From JACWAE01 sp963847595 (lineage in GTDB: Bacteria; Chloroflexota; Dehalococcoidia; SZUA-161), in the NCBI GenBank assembly GCA_963847595.1, contig CAWKAJ010000002.1:1684547-1748546 (forward strand): a DNA stretch of 64,000 nucleotides, read 5' to 3'. Under the pieces are notes generated by a model. The model ran no database searches. It had not been told where the DNA came from and saw only the letters and a list, made by a program, of their open reading frames with translations. This document shows, in pieces, positions 36,927-46,269 of this stretch (positions are counted from its first letter, which is position 1; the number at the start of each line of letters is the position of its first letter). The position numbers were made by a program, and so were the translations under genes.

Positions 36927-38777
36927 TTAGAGTGGCGTAGCCCGCGTTCTGGGCAGCACAATTCTCCAGATAACCAGGCCCAGCAAGACTATCCCTGAGC
37001 CTATCATGGAGTAAATGGCCATCCACTCTATCCCTGAGGCGAAGGTGCCGGCGACATTGCGAATAACCTCGTTGCCCTTTTCAGCCATTACGGCTGCTAC
37101 GCCCTGGTACTCCGAAGGGTGGAAAACGGGCGTTAGCCTCGGCTCGGCAACATGGGAGTATGTCACCGTCACGGCTATGTAGATAGCCAGAGATGTAACG
37201 AACAGCACCCCGAGCCCCCAGAATGCCCTGCTTGTCCAGTTACGGCCGCACAGCAGAGCGATGAGCACAAGGAAGGCGAAAGGTATCAGCCAGATAGCCC
37301 AGAGCCAGGTTCGGGCAGTGTTTATCCTATGTCGGGCTGTATCAAGATTATTCAGGTCTGCATCTGTTTTTGCGATTTTATCTCTAAGGTCGGCCTGGGT
37401 TATGGTGTAGCCGTTCTTTATCCTGTTGCGTGCATCGTTAAGCGTCTGCTGCTCGTCGCTGCTTAGCTTGTTCACCACATCGCTGTCGCTGAATGTCCAG
37501 CCGGTGGCAACCCAGTTGCGGGCTTTGTCTATGAAATCAGCGTTGTCCGCGCCCAGCGATTGCCGGAGGTCGGCATAGGTATATACCCACTGGTTCGGGA
37601 GCGAGTTTCCCACTGCCTGCTGTACTGAGTTGGCGACGTTGATGCCCAGCGCTGTTTTGGCGTCCTGGTAGGATACGCCGGAGGGACGGCAGGAGGGGAT
37701 GCTGCCCGGCGGTAGAGTCTGTACCATCTGAAGGAACTGCGCCATGCTGCACACAGGCAGGCTGTTGAACTGCGCCTCCAGCTTCTGGTCTGCCAGACTC
37801 GTCAGGACATTCAGGGCTGCTGCCTTTCTATCCGCCAGGTTGACCGTTATCTGTATGGTGTTGGCTTCACCCTTTACATAAGCAGCAATGGCGTTAATGA
37901 GATCCCCCAGCCGGGCCTCTACCCACGATTGGGGCAGCACCTGCTTGACGGCCGAGACGACCTCCGCCTGACTCAAGGTGACCCCGTAACCGAGGTTAAC
38001 GGACGTGCCGATGTTCTCCAGGACGATGGGCGTTATTATCTCGTCCAGCAGGTAATTGTAGGTATCCTGTCCGCTGAGCAGTTCGAGCGCAGCAGCCGCT
38101 GTGGGATCGACGCGGTCTCGCAGTGGGATGGTGATGGTGAAGTGGTCGGAATCCCCGGTCGCGTAAGGCGTCACGGAGTCTATGGCCGCCATAGCCTGCG
38201 AGGACACCCAAGCTTCGGGGGCTGCCGCCCTGAGGAAGTTTTCCACCTGCTCTTTGCTCAGCGTCAGTGAGTAAGGTAGCTTGTCCAGGTTCTCCAGCAT
38301 CTGGTCAGCAGCGTAGGAGACTACATCGTCGTAGAGCCTGGCGAATGTGTCACCCTGCAGCATGTCGGTTTTGATTACCTGAGCGCCTGTAGTCACCCTG
38401 TCTTTGAGCGCAACACTGTAGGTGAAGCTGTCGGTTTTGCCCAGAAAATAGGGGATCATGGTATTCGTTGCTGTTTCGACCTGAGCCTGAAGCCACTCGG
38501 GCGGCACTATCTTCCTGGCGGAGGAGACTATCTCATTCTGGATATTCGTTATGTCGAAGGGTGTCGAAGATGACTGGTCTGTTTGTATCTCGTCCAGCGC
38601 CGCAGGCAGGGCCTTATCGTAGACAAAGTTGTACATATCAGCCCGCCGCAGTTGGTCGTTGTAAAACCCCGGGTTGGCAAACGTGCCGTTTACCTGTGTG
38701 AGGACGAGCACCAAGATGAAAATGACAACGAAGATGATGATGAGCGGGATGGCAAATATCCGTCTAACCCAGATCAT
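36927..38777 (-). CDS. Large membrane protein with three repeated extracytoplasmic domains
   Basis: 616 residues. It has one N-terminal membrane segment (AIPLIIIFVVIFILVLVL) and three near the C-terminus (around 485-510, 520-545 and 590-610). The large soluble part between them holds three divergent repeats of about 110 residues, each with a pattern like PEWLQAQVETATNTMIPYF, then a hydrophobic strand and DRV/DRK. The topology suggests surface or envelope function. I recognise no enzymatic motif. It is transcribed alone on the minus strand. Confidence 0.75.
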   Translation of the reverse strand: MIWVRRIFAIPLIIIFVVIFILVLVLTQVNGTFANPGFYNDQLRRADMYNFVYDKALPAALDEIQTDQSSSTPFDITNIQNEIVSSARKIVPPEWLQAQVETATNTMIPYFLGKTDSFTYSVALKDRVTTGAQVIKTDMLQGDTFARLYDDVVSYAADQMLENLDKLPYSLTLSKEQVENFLRAAAPEAWVSSQAMAAIDSVTPYATGDSDHFTITIPLRDRVDPTAAAALELLSGQDTYNYLLDEIITPIVLENIGTSVNLGYGVTLSQAEVVSAVKQVLPQSWVEARLGDLINAIAAYVKGEANTIQITVNLADRKAAALNVLTSLADQKLEAQFNSLPVCSMAQFLQMVQTLPPGSIPSCRPSGVSYQDAKTALGINVANSVQQAVGNSLPNQWVYTYADLRQSLGADNADFIDKARNWVATGWTFSDSDVVNKLSSDEQQTLNDARNRIKNGYTITQADLRDKIAKTDADLNNLDTARHRINTARTWLWAIWLIPFAFLVLIALLCGRNWTSRAFWGLGVLFVTSLAIYIAVTVTYSHVAEPRLTPVFHPSEYQGVAAVMAEKGNEVIRNVAGTFASGIEWMAIYSMIGSGIVLLGLVIWRIVLPRTRATPL

Positions 38778-38879
38778 GGCGGTTCACAGCTTTGCTGATG
38801 CTAATCTGCCCCAACATTAGCACACCCGCTATCGGTTATGCAATAGTCACTTCGATGGGTTGTCGATAGGAAAACGTAG

Positions 38880-38899
38880 GGGCGTTCAATTGAACGCCC
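38880..38899. repeat. AGGGGC-family palindrome
   Basis: GGGCGTTCAATTGAACGCCC, flanked by CGTAG and TAAAAAC. Same outer pattern as 992-1012, 21622-21644 and 33890-33909. It lies between divergent genes, so it is not a terminator for either. Confidence 0.6.
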
Positions 38900-39020
38900 T
38901 AAAAACTCCCGCAGATTGGGGGATTGCGTAACCTAATAGGAATTGCCCTTGGCTGGACTTGGTGTTATCATTTTGACACTCGAAGGGGACTATTGTTTTG
39001 GCAGCGAGGGTGGTGAATCT

Positions 39021-39677
39021 ATGGATGATAAGCAGAAACGAGTTGACCTTTTCCCCAGGATGACCGTGGGAGTAATGGGGTCGGCAGGCGGGACACTGGA
39101 CGAAGAAGTGCGCCTGCCGGTGCGTCGCCTGGGCGCTACCATAGCCAGGCGCGGCTATGTGCTCATAACCGGGGCCTGCCCGGGCATGCCCCATGAGGCT
39201 GTCAAGGGGGCCAAGGAGGAGGGCGGGATTGTGGTGGGGGTATCCCCGGCCCTCAACCTCGAGGAGCATGCCACGAAGTATCACTCACCTACGCGGGGCT
39301 ACGACGCCATAATCTACACCGGGAGCGGACTCATGGGCCGTGAGGTGGAGAACATCAGGAGCTGTGACGTGGTTATCTTCGCCGGGGGACGCTCGGGTAC
39401 ACTCGGCGAGTTCGCCATTGCCTATGACGAAGCGAAGGTGATAGGAGTCCTGGAAGGCACCGGCGGGGTCACCGAGCATTTGAAGAAAATAATCAGCTTT
39501 GTGAAGAAGGATACAGGCGCTGTGGTATGCTATGATGCCGACCCGGAGCGCCTGCTGGACAAACTGGAGCAGGTTTACCAGGAGCGCATCCTGCCCCGGC
39601 ACTTGAAGGTCCTGGAGGGACATGACCCCGATGGTGTGCTCGAGCCTGATGTCATAGGCCCCGAGCATGTTCATTGA
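39021..39677 (+). CDS. LOG-like nucleotide-binding protein (TIGR00725-type)
   Basis: 218 residues from ATG 39021, behind GAGGGTGG; an in-frame upstream start at 38943 is less likely. It has VGVMGSAGG, the phosphate-loop GACPGMPHEAVKGA and FAGGRSGTLGEF, which resemble the Rossmann-like LOG and molybdenum-cofactor carrier group. The function is uncertain. It is convergent with the beta-CASP hydrolase. Confidence 0.8.
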   Translation: MDDKQKRVDLFPRMTVGVMGSAGGTLDEEVRLPVRRLGATIARRGYVLITGACPGMPHEAVKGAKEEGGIVVGVSPALNLEEHATKYHSPTRGYDAIIYTGSGLMGREVENIRSCDVVIFAGGRSGTLGEFAIAYDEAKVIGVLEGTGGVTEHLKKIISFVKKDTGAVVCYDADPERLLDKLEQVYQERILPRHLKVLEGHDPDGVLEPDVIGPEHVH

Positions 39678-39707
39678 ACTGTAGTAAGTACTTTTCCCAG
39701 CCAGTTG

Positions 39708-41102
39708 CTAATTGAGGATAACCTCGTCCTGATACTTTGGCACCGATACCTGCCAGCCCGTTCTCTCTTTCACGAAGTTGGCGAAATACTGTGCGACATC
39801 GGGCTCACCGTGTGTGACAAAGAGATGCAACGGAGGCCTTTTCAGCCCGGATAGCCATCTGAACAGCTCGTCCCTGTCGGCGTGGGCCGAAAAGCCGTTT
39901 ATCTGAACAACTCTCGCCTTGACCGGATACATCTGTCCCAGTATCCTCACCTCTTTGGCGCCGTCAACAATCTGTCTACCCAATGTACCTGTTGCCTGGT
40001 ATCCGGCGAAAAGTATCGTGCTCTCCTGTCTGGAGATGTTGTTCACCAGGTGATGCTTTATCCTGCCGCCGGTGCACATACCTGAACCGGCTATGATGAT
40101 GACTGTGCCGCTTATGTGATTTATCACCTTGGACTCATCGGTGGTCCTGGTCATTTTCAGCCCGGTGAAATCGAAAGGCGACTTCTTCTCGCGTATAAGC
40201 TCGACCATGTCCTCGTCGAGCAGGTCCGGATAACGCTCGAAAACCTCTGTGATGCTTGTCGCCATAGGGCTATCCAGGAACACCATCAGATGCGGGATGC
40301 GGTCCTCGAGGAGCAGTTCGTTAAGATAATACAGTATTTCCTGGGCACGCTCGAAGGCGAAGCTGGGGATAACTATGTTCCCCCCGCGTTTTCGGGTGGA
40401 GTTTATGATCTCGGCAAGCGCCGTCTCTATGCCTTTCTGGTCATCATGCAGCCTGTCCCCGTACGTGGACTCCACCAGGATGTAGTCTGCCTCCTCGAAG
40501 ACTGTAGGGTCGTGCAGCATCGGCTTTTCCCACCTGCCCACGTCCCCGGAGAATACCAGTGTCCTTTGCTCTCCGTTCTGGCTTACTTTGACCTTTATCA
40601 TGGACGAGCCGAGCACGTGGCCCGCATCGTGGAACGTCGCTTCAATGCCCTCGCCCAACCTAATCGGCTCCTCGTATCCCACGGGCGAGAATCTGGGGAA
40701 AGAAGCTGTGGCATCGTTCGCCGTGTAGAGCGGAATCTCGGGATACGGCCCTTTTCTGCCCTCGCGCTCATGTCTTTTTCGCTTGAACTCCGCGTCCTGC
40801 TCCTGCAGGTGGGCAGCATCGAGCAGGATAATTTGAGCGATATCGTATGTGGCGTGCGTGCAGTATATCTTGCCTGTGAAACCTTCTCGAACCAGCTTGG
40901 GCAGCAGGCCGGAGTGGTCGAGATGGGCATGGGATAGGAGCACAGCATCTATGGTATGGGGAGGGACAGGAAAGGGGTCCCAGTTCCTTGCCAGCAGTTC
41001 CCTTTCCTGGTAAAGACCGCAGTCCACCAGAAGCCTGACGCCATTGGCTTCCACAAAATATGCCGAGCCGGTCACGTTCTGGGCTGCGCCCAGGAAATTC
41101 AC
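39708..41102 (-). CDS. MBL-fold beta-CASP hydrolase (RNA exonuclease/CPSF-like)
   Basis: 464 residues. The metallo-beta-lactamase motif HAHLDH is at 58-63, and further zinc ligands are in HDAGHVLGSS and FSGDVGRW. The beta-CASP insert has ESTYGDRLH, IAGSGMCTGGR and the C-terminal NGFSAHADRDELFRWL. This matches the CPSF73-like group that processes RNA, common in bacteria and archaea. Start is GTG 41102 without a good ribosome site, so the exact start is uncertain. It is a cytoplasmic enzyme. Confidence 0.9.
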   Translation of the reverse strand: MNFLGAAQNVTGSAYFVEANGVRLLVDCGLYQERELLARNWDPFPVPPHTIDAVLLSHAHLDHSGLLPKLVREGFTGKIYCTHATYDIAQIILLDAAHLQEQDAEFKRKRHEREGRKGPYPEIPLYTANDATASFPRFSPVGYEEPIRLGEGIEATFHDAGHVLGSSMIKVKVSQNGEQRTLVFSGDVGRWEKPMLHDPTVFEEADYILVESTYGDRLHDDQKGIETALAEIINSTRKRGGNIVIPSFAFERAQEILYYLNELLLEDRIPHLMVFLDSPMATSITEVFERYPDLLDEDMVELIREKKSPFDFTGLKMTRTTDESKVINHISGTVIIIAGSGMCTGGRIKHHLVNNISRQESTILFAGYQATGTLGRQIVDGAKEVRILGQMYPVKARVVQINGFSAHADRDELFRWLSGLKRPPLHLFVTHGEPDVAQYFANFVKERTGWQVSVPKYQDEVILN

Positions 41103-41149
41103 CTTAATTCGAATGCTTGCGCCTCTTGTTGTTGTGAATCAGGATAGCC

Positions 41150-41779
41150 TTAGGCTGCAAGGTGGAGAGCGCCGAGTATTTCCAGGCCCTTAATCACCAT
41201 GCTCACTGCGATAGCTGCGAGCAATAGACTGAATACTCTGGAGACCGCCTTGATTCCGCCCTGCCCCAGGAAGCCCGCAATCCAGTTGCCTGCCATGCAG
41301 ATTATCCAGGCAATGAATAGATTTAGAGCAAAAGAGATCAAAACCATGTAGAGTGGGAACGCTGTCTGCTCGGGAGATGCCTGCTGCTTCACCAGCAGCA
41401 GCAGGGTGGTTATGGTGGCTGGCCCTACGGTTAGAGGTGTACCGATGGGGACGACACCCAGCAATTCACGTTTGTCCTCTGCGGCCGATTCTACCATATG
41501 CCCTGTTATCATATATCTGATGGAGAGGGCCAACAGGATAAGTCCTCCGGCAATGGCGAAAGAGCCGAAGGAGATGCCCATTGCATTTAGAATGAGTTGG
41601 CCCAGGAACAAAAAGGCGAGGCCGACTATAGCGGCTGTGGTGATAGCGATATTGATCATCCGGAAGCGCTCATGGCTCGTCATCCCTTCGCTCGCCGAGA
41701 TGACAAAAGGCAGATTGCCGATAGCATCGATGACGATGAACAGGGGCACGAACGTCAAGACAAAGTTATGCGCTGACAC
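41150..41779 (-). CDS. MarC family integral membrane protein
   Basis: 209 residues with about six hydrophobic helices, the layout of MarC/UPF0056 proteins. The first helix has FVLTFVPLFIVIDAIGNLPFV, written here in parts: FVPLFIVIDAIGNLP. The conserved PLTVGPATITTLLLL is near 115-130. MarC was named for multiple antibiotic resistance but has no proven transport role. GTG 41779 is preceded by AAGGTG at 8 bases. It is followed by the beta-CASP gene on the same strand. Confidence 0.88.
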   Translation of the reverse strand: MSAHNFVLTFVPLFIVIDAIGNLPFVISASEGMTSHERFRMINIAITTAAIVGLAFLFLGQLILNAMGISFGSFAIAGGLILLALSIRYMITGHMVESAAEDKRELLGVVPIGTPLTVGPATITTLLLLVKQQASPEQTAFPLYMVLISFALNLFIAWIICMAGNWIAGFLGQGGIKAVSRVFSLLLAAIAVSMVIKGLEILGALHLAA

Positions 41780-41866
41780 TAGATTTTCACCTTATTTTGA
41801 AATGGCCTGAACTAGCCTTCGATGGTAAAGCAATCGCAATGGATTGTCAACGACCGCGTTGTAGGT

Positions 41867-41929
41867 GTCCCTCATGTTACCCTGAGTGAAACGAAGGGTC
41901 TCTTGGATTCTTCGCTTCGCTCAGAATGA
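41867..41929. repeat. Palindromic dispersed repeat overlapping the 3' end of the recombinase gene
   Basis: Two inverted arms: GTTACCCTGAGTGAAACG...GGTCTC and GGATTCTTCGCTTCGCTCAGAATGAC. It is a variant of the repeat arm at 21657-21687. The recombinase stop codon and last four codons (41921-41935) lie in the right arm. Confidence 0.7.
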
Positions 41930-43471
41930 CTGGTCACCACCGACAACGTGGTAACGCCATATGGAATAGGCGAACAGGGGGGCATACTCGGGTCTTGGCT
42001 TAACGGCGGCCAGCCTCCCCTCTCTCAGTCGGACCTCCTCAAATACCTCTCTGGCCAACTCCCGCCGCTGCTCGGGGGTCACGCCGGGATGTTGCCAGAG
42101 AGCCGGCAGGGCCGAAAGCAGCTGGGCGGCTCTATCCAGGTTGGGAGTCATCAAGGGCGCTCCGGCAGCCTCCAGGGCCCTCTTCTGCCTCTCCAGCGAG
42201 ACGTGCTCCGTGCGGAATTCCTCATCGGTGATGACTCCCCAGAGGTGCTGCTTCCTGAGGTTCGCCATGGCGCCCTCTATCCTCTTGACCTCCAGGCTGC
42301 AATCCGACTGGGGTCCCTCATTTGTCATGGCCCTGAGCACAGCCTGCTGCCAGCCATCGTCCCATTTAATCTGGGATAACACCCTCTGGACGAACTCCCC
42401 TTCCACCATGGGCGCCGATACCGATAGAGGCCTCATGTCGCAGCGGTGCCAACTGTGGAACATCCGGGGATAGCTCCGGGGCTTGGAGATAGTCGATATA
42501 CCGTGGAAGGGCCGGCCGCAGCCATCGCAGACCAGGACCCCCGTCAGAGGGTAGACCCGGTGCTGCCTTGAGGGTGGGCTAGGATGTCCTGACCTGGCCT
42601 TCTCCGCCCTGACCTCCTGGCACTCATGCCACAGGGTTTTGACCTCTTCCGGCACATTGTGGACTCCGTCCCTGAACTCTTCGTCTTGCTTACCTCTGTG
42701 GAAGTAGAACTTTCCCACATAGAAGGGGTTGGTGACCACCTGGTTGATGGAGCTTTCGGTGAAGGGGTTGCCTTTGCTGGTCCTGTAGCCCTGGGCGTTG
42801 AGGTGTTGGGCCAGGGTCTTGAAGGAGTGGTGTCCACCGGCGTATTCCCGCAGCAGCGCCAGCAGGACCGGCATGGTTTTTTCATCGGGCGACATGCAGG
42901 CCCCTCTGCCGCTGGGGGCCTTCACCGTTTTGTATCCCAGCGGCGCATGGCCCAGGGCGTGCCCTTTGGCCGCCTTCTCCGCCTTTCCCGCCCTGACGTA
43001 GCGGGAGAGGTTGCGGCTGTACTGCTCGTCCAGCGTCTCGTTGATCCTCTCGTTGAGGAAGTCCCTGTCGCTGCCGCTGATGATGCCCTGGGAGACGAAT
43101 ACCACCACCTTACCCAGCCCCTGCATCTCCTCTTTATAGCGTATGCACTCCGCCTGGTTCCTGCCGAACCGGGATGTGTGGTCCACCAGAAGTACATCGA
43201 AGAGGTCACGGCGGGCATCCTCGATGAACTGGCGGAACTCTTTTCTCCCGGCCACGCTTCTGCCGCTGACGAACTCGGTGTACCACCTCTGCCCCAGTAT
43301 AAGGCCATAGCTCTCCGCAAATCGCTGGATATTGTGCCTTTGGATGTCAGGGCCGGAACCGTCCCTCTGGTCAAGTGTGGAGTCCCTGACGTAGCCTTCA
43401 GCCCGCAGGCCCTTCAGACTCTCGAAGGTCAATCGGTGGCTGGTGCCTCTCCTGATCATTGCCATCGTCAT
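41921..43471 (-). CDS. Large serine recombinase
   Basis: 516 residues from ATG 43471 (GGAGG 8 bases in front; upstream in-frame starts are weaker). The resolvase domain has the nucleophile Ser31 in GYVRDSTLDQRDG and DHTSRFGRNQAE with active-site arginines. A recombinase domain follows (LGHAPLGYKTV, RTSKGNPFTESSIN), then a zinc ribbon (VCDGCGRPFHG with later Cys and His) and a coiled region. This is the phage-integrase or transposon type that acts at attachment sites. The C-terminal four codons come from the repeat at 41867-41929. The gene is GC-richer than its neighbours, consistent with transfer. Confidence 0.92.
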   Translation of the reverse strand: MTMAMIRRGTSHRLTFESLKGLRAEGYVRDSTLDQRDGSGPDIQRHNIQRFAESYGLILGQRWYTEFVSGRSVAGRKEFRQFIEDARRDLFDVLLVDHTSRFGRNQAECIRYKEEMQGLGKVVVFVSQGIISGSDRDFLNERINETLDEQYSRNLSRYVRAGKAEKAAKGHALGHAPLGYKTVKAPSGRGACMSPDEKTMPVLLALLREYAGGHHSFKTLAQHLNAQGYRTSKGNPFTESSINQVVTNPFYVGKFYFHRGKQDEEFRDGVHNVPEEVKTLWHECQEVRAEKARSGHPSPPSRQHRVYPLTGVLVCDGCGRPFHGISTISKPRSYPRMFHSWHRCDMRPLSVSAPMVEGEFVQRVLSQIKWDDGWQQAVLRAMTNEGPQSDCSLEVKRIEGAMANLRKQHLWGVITDEEFRTEHVSLERQKRALEAAGAPLMTPNLDRAAQLLSALPALWQHPGVTPEQRRELAREVFEEVRLREGRLAAVKPRPEYAPLFAYSIWRYHVVGGDQSF

Positions 43472-43806
43472 GATGCTCACCTCCGCGGCGTTTTCCCGTG
43501 CGGCCATTGTATACCCCACTGCGTATGCCGGTCAACGTTTTCTCAGACCCGCACGGTGGCGGCTGGGGATGATCCTGCTCCCAGGCCAGAGCAGAGCGCA
43601 GCATGTCCGTTAGAATCGCCGTCAGACGTTCCACGGCTAGGCCCCTGTATCCTTCGGCCGTGACCAGCCCTGACGGTCAGGGACTTTGACGCCGGGAAGA
43701 TGGCCCAATACAATATTGAGTCGCACATCTCTGCTCATGAGGCCCATTTTGGGGCATAGCCGGAGGGAGTGCTAGTGGTAGAATTCAGGGGAGAAAAAAA
43801 CGCTGC
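43472..43806. other. Upstream region of the recombinase gene
   Basis: About 335 bases without a gene. It holds a perfect palindrome CCCTGACGGTCAGGG (43668-43682) that may be an operator or recombinase binding site, and the GC-rich 5' flank of the recombinase gene. I see no attachment-site duplication. Confidence 0.45.
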
Positions 43807-45018
43807 TCAGGGCCGGGGCTGCATCAGCTCTTCCAGCCGCTTCACCCCTCGCCGGGCATTCCGGCGATCGAACTGTTTGTCTTCCCGCTCCAGGTCATGC
43901 AGGGCCCGGTCAACCGGGAGAGAGTCCCGCTTCATTCTCTCCCACACCGGCAGGTAGGTGACGGGAAAGGTGAAAGGCCGTTTGGTGGGGGGTTTCAACC
44001 GGGCCTCCAGAACCTGGTACTCTTCCAGCGTGGGGTATCTTCCCGTCGATTCTTTGAACTTTTCCTGAGCAACCCGCTGTCTCCATGTCTGCTGCACTGG
44101 CGCGATATAGTCCTTCCAGATAGACTTCCAATCATCCGGGGTGGTAAATGCGTCAATGCCCTGGACGGTGATGGTGAGCGTGTGTACCGTCACGCCGCCG
44201 GGTGTACGCTGTGGTATAAACTCTACAGACGGCAGCAGTACCGGGACATCCAGCTTCTTAGGCGGCGGGTCAGGCACCCTGGGCCCCAGGTCGCCGGCAT
44301 CGTGGGAGAACAGGTAGCGGCGCACCCGCCAGAACAGGCCGGGGGGCAGGCCATACCTGTCCAGCAGCACGGCGACGAAGCGGTGCAGGGGCAGGTCATC
44401 CTGATACCTGGGCGGGCGGCCCCAGAGAAACTCTGGCTTTCCTTTCAGCCATTCAGGGGCCAGGCTCGGCCTTAGCACCGCGTCTTTGCCCCCGAGATAG
44501 GCGCGCAGGAAATGAGGTATGAAGCGCGGCAACTCGGGACCGGTGTAGGCCGTGTTTCGCGCTTTGGCAGCGTGAATGGCCTCCCACGCATTGCTGAGAA
44601 GCCCCACGTCCAGGGGCGCCTGCTCCAGCCACCACCAGCGGGTCTTAGGGATGCGCCCCGGCGGAACTGGCTCTATCCCCGCCGTGGGCAGGCCCAGGAC
44701 TTGCCGAACAGCGGCCGCGTCCTCGATGAAGTAGACGTTGTGAGGAAGTAGCCTTGCCCGAAGCCCGGCTTCGTAGCTGCTGTACCTGGCCACGAAAGCA
44801 CGCTTCCCTCCCCGCGTTTCAGGTGAAACGGGCGGAGCCAGCGAGCCGGTCACATAAAAGCGATATAGGCCCTTAACCTTCGCTTGCTCGATCTCGGCTT
44901 TCGCTGCCAGCTTCCTTTGCAGTGGCAGTCTCAGCAGAGCCTCAAGTCCGCGCTCCCCCAGGTAGCTATACTCCCGCCGCAAATAATCATGCAACTGCTG
45001 CTGTCGATCGTTTGACAT
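43807..45018 (-). CDS. Hypothetical protein next to serine recombinase, 403 aa
   Basis: 403 residues from ATG 45018, which has GGAGG 7 bases in front; the frame is open to 45111, where an extra N-terminus would add a hydrophobic segment (VIVVAFAAGFIGGVLY) but has no ribosome site. The protein is rich in Pro, Arg and Trp (PKTRWWWLEQAPLDVG), with a basic C-terminus. I recognise no family. It is on the same strand as the recombinase with 335 bases between and has similar high GC, so it is probably cargo of the same element. Confidence 0.7.
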   Translation of the reverse strand: MSNDRQQQLHDYLRREYSYLGERGLEALLRLPLQRKLAAKAEIEQAKVKGLYRFYVTGSLAPPVSPETRGGKRAFVARYSSYEAGLRARLLPHNVYFIEDAAAVRQVLGLPTAGIEPVPPGRIPKTRWWWLEQAPLDVGLLSNAWEAIHAAKARNTAYTGPELPRFIPHFLRAYLGGKDAVLRPSLAPEWLKGKPEFLWGRPPRYQDDLPLHRFVAVLLDRYGLPPGLFWRVRRYLFSHDAGDLGPRVPDPPPKKLDVPVLLPSVEFIPQRTPGGVTVHTLTITVQGIDAFTTPDDWKSIWKDYIAPVQQTWRQRVAQEKFKESTGRYPTLEEYQVLEARLKPPTKRPFTFPVTYLPVWERMKRDSLPVDRALHDLEREDKQFDRRNARRGVKRLEELMQPRP

Positions 45019-45086
45019 GGCCTGCCTCCAGTTATGTTTACTATATAATACACCTCCGATAAATCCGGCGGCGAAGGCTACAACAA

Positions 45087-45308
45087 TCACATCCCGGAGA
45101 GGGCGAGACATGGAGAAGCCAGGGTAGAGGCTGGGTAATCAAAAAAGATGATGCAATGAGGGCATGAAAAAAGTCGCTTGCAGCTGTTCAAATCTCTGGC
45201 TGCAGTATTCAAAGAATCCCTCAGATGCGTGTTCATTTGTTCATCAAAACGTTCAAAAATTTTCTGATTTCGACGCAAGTCAGAAATCAGGGAGAAGATA
45301 CGAGCCAC
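45087..45308 (-). CDS. Possible small protein, 73 aa
   Basis: An open frame with an amphipathic helical start (FSLISDLRRNQKIFERFDEQ) and CPHC near the end. The start GTG 45308 has no good ribosome site. It overlaps the optional extension of the next gene. Composition hints at coding, but this is weak. It lies in the putative recombinase element. Confidence 0.25.
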   Translation of the reverse strand: MARIFSLISDLRRNQKIFERFDEQMNTHLRDSLNTAARDLNSCKRLFSCPHCIIFFDYPASTLASPCLALSGM

Positions 45309-45806
45309 CCAGGCTTTGGAGTCCGGCCTTCCCCGCTGCTTCCCGCGTGTTCCCCAGCGTACAGAGGGATTAGACCGCTGTGAGCCAGCTCTACAGACTT
45401 ATAATGATACGGGTATACAAGATAGGCAAGACACGGGAAATCGTATATCAACAGAGCGAAAGCGGTCAGATTTCGCCTATGGTAAACTACTACGGTAAAC
45501 TAAATGGTAAACGCTAGGGTAATCCATAGGGTAAGTTGTTATGGCAAAGGCTATCCACAAAGCACCAGCCCGAATAAGGTATGAGCAGAGCCACCCTACT
45601 GTGTCCTGTAGGCTTGACAGAGAAAGCTTCACCTCAACTACTGTCCGATCGACTTATGGAGCAAATGACCATCCTGAACTGCCTTGAGCCCTGTTTCAGT
45701 TAACTGCGGCTCAAGCCTCGCCATACTATAGGGATTTGCAAATCGGTTCATGACGTGGCGTATAATGAAGGCGTATCCTCTGCTAGCAAGGCGAAAGGGC
45801 CGTGAC
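45309..45806. other. Non-coding gap with short tandem repeats
   Basis: About 500 bases without a convincing gene, from beyond the optional small frame to the UPF0158 start. It carries five near-exact 12-base units at 45481-45541 and a GGCTCAAG...CTTGAGCC inverted pair (45683-45717). It may be the right side of the recombinase element. No boundary repeat matching 41867-41935 was found. Confidence 0.45.
45481..45541 (+). repeat. Iteron-like run of 12-base units starting GGTAA
   Basis: Units begin with GGTAA at 45481, 45494, 45506, 45518 and 45530, spaced 12-13 bases. The first three share GGTAAAC; the last two keep GGTAA. Regular one-turn spacing is a mark of protein binding arrays, but origin or attachment roles are not shown. 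Confidence 0.5.
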
Positions 45807-46247
45807 GTGCAGAAAAAGAAGGCACTAAACATAGACTTGGATGGCCTGTGCTCAGCGATGGAGGATAGCTCCCCCGAACATGATTACTACCTTGACCTGA
45901 ACACAGGCGAAATATTGTTTGTTTCAGACTACATGGATGACGAGGAAGCTGAGAGACTGAGGAGTAGAATTGACGAAGAGCCTGAGCACTATGAACGAAT
46001 ACCAAGAGTCGAATCGTACGAGGGCTATGAGGATATGGAGAATTTCACTGCCACTGTTGAAGACGAGTACCTCGCTGAGCTACTTGAAAGGGCAATAAAT
46101 GGCAAGGGTGCCTTTCGCCGCTTCAAGGACGTTTTGCTTCGCTATCCTGAAGAGAGGGAGAAGTGGTTTCGTTTTAAGGGCGAGAGAATGCGGCGAAGAG
46201 CACTTGAATGGCTAGACGATATAGACACAGGTCCTATTGAAGACTGA
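45807..46247 (+). CDS. UPF0158 family protein
   Basis: About 146 residues from GTG 45807 (AAGGG in front); in-frame ATGs at 45750 and 45765 are alternatives. The pattern LCSAMEDSSPEHDYYLDLNTGEI and the C-terminal GAFRRFKDVLLRYPEEREKW are the family signature. Very acidic, soluble. Function of UPF0158 is unknown. Confidence 0.8.
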   Translation: MQKKKALNIDLDGLCSAMEDSSPEHDYYLDLNTGEILFVSDYMDDEEAERLRSRIDEEPEHYERIPRVESYEGYEDMENFTATVEDEYLAELLERAINGKGAFRRFKDVLLRYPEEREKWFRFKGERMRRRALEWLDDIDTGPIED

Positions 46248-46269
46248 ATTGAACAAATCGATGAATTGT

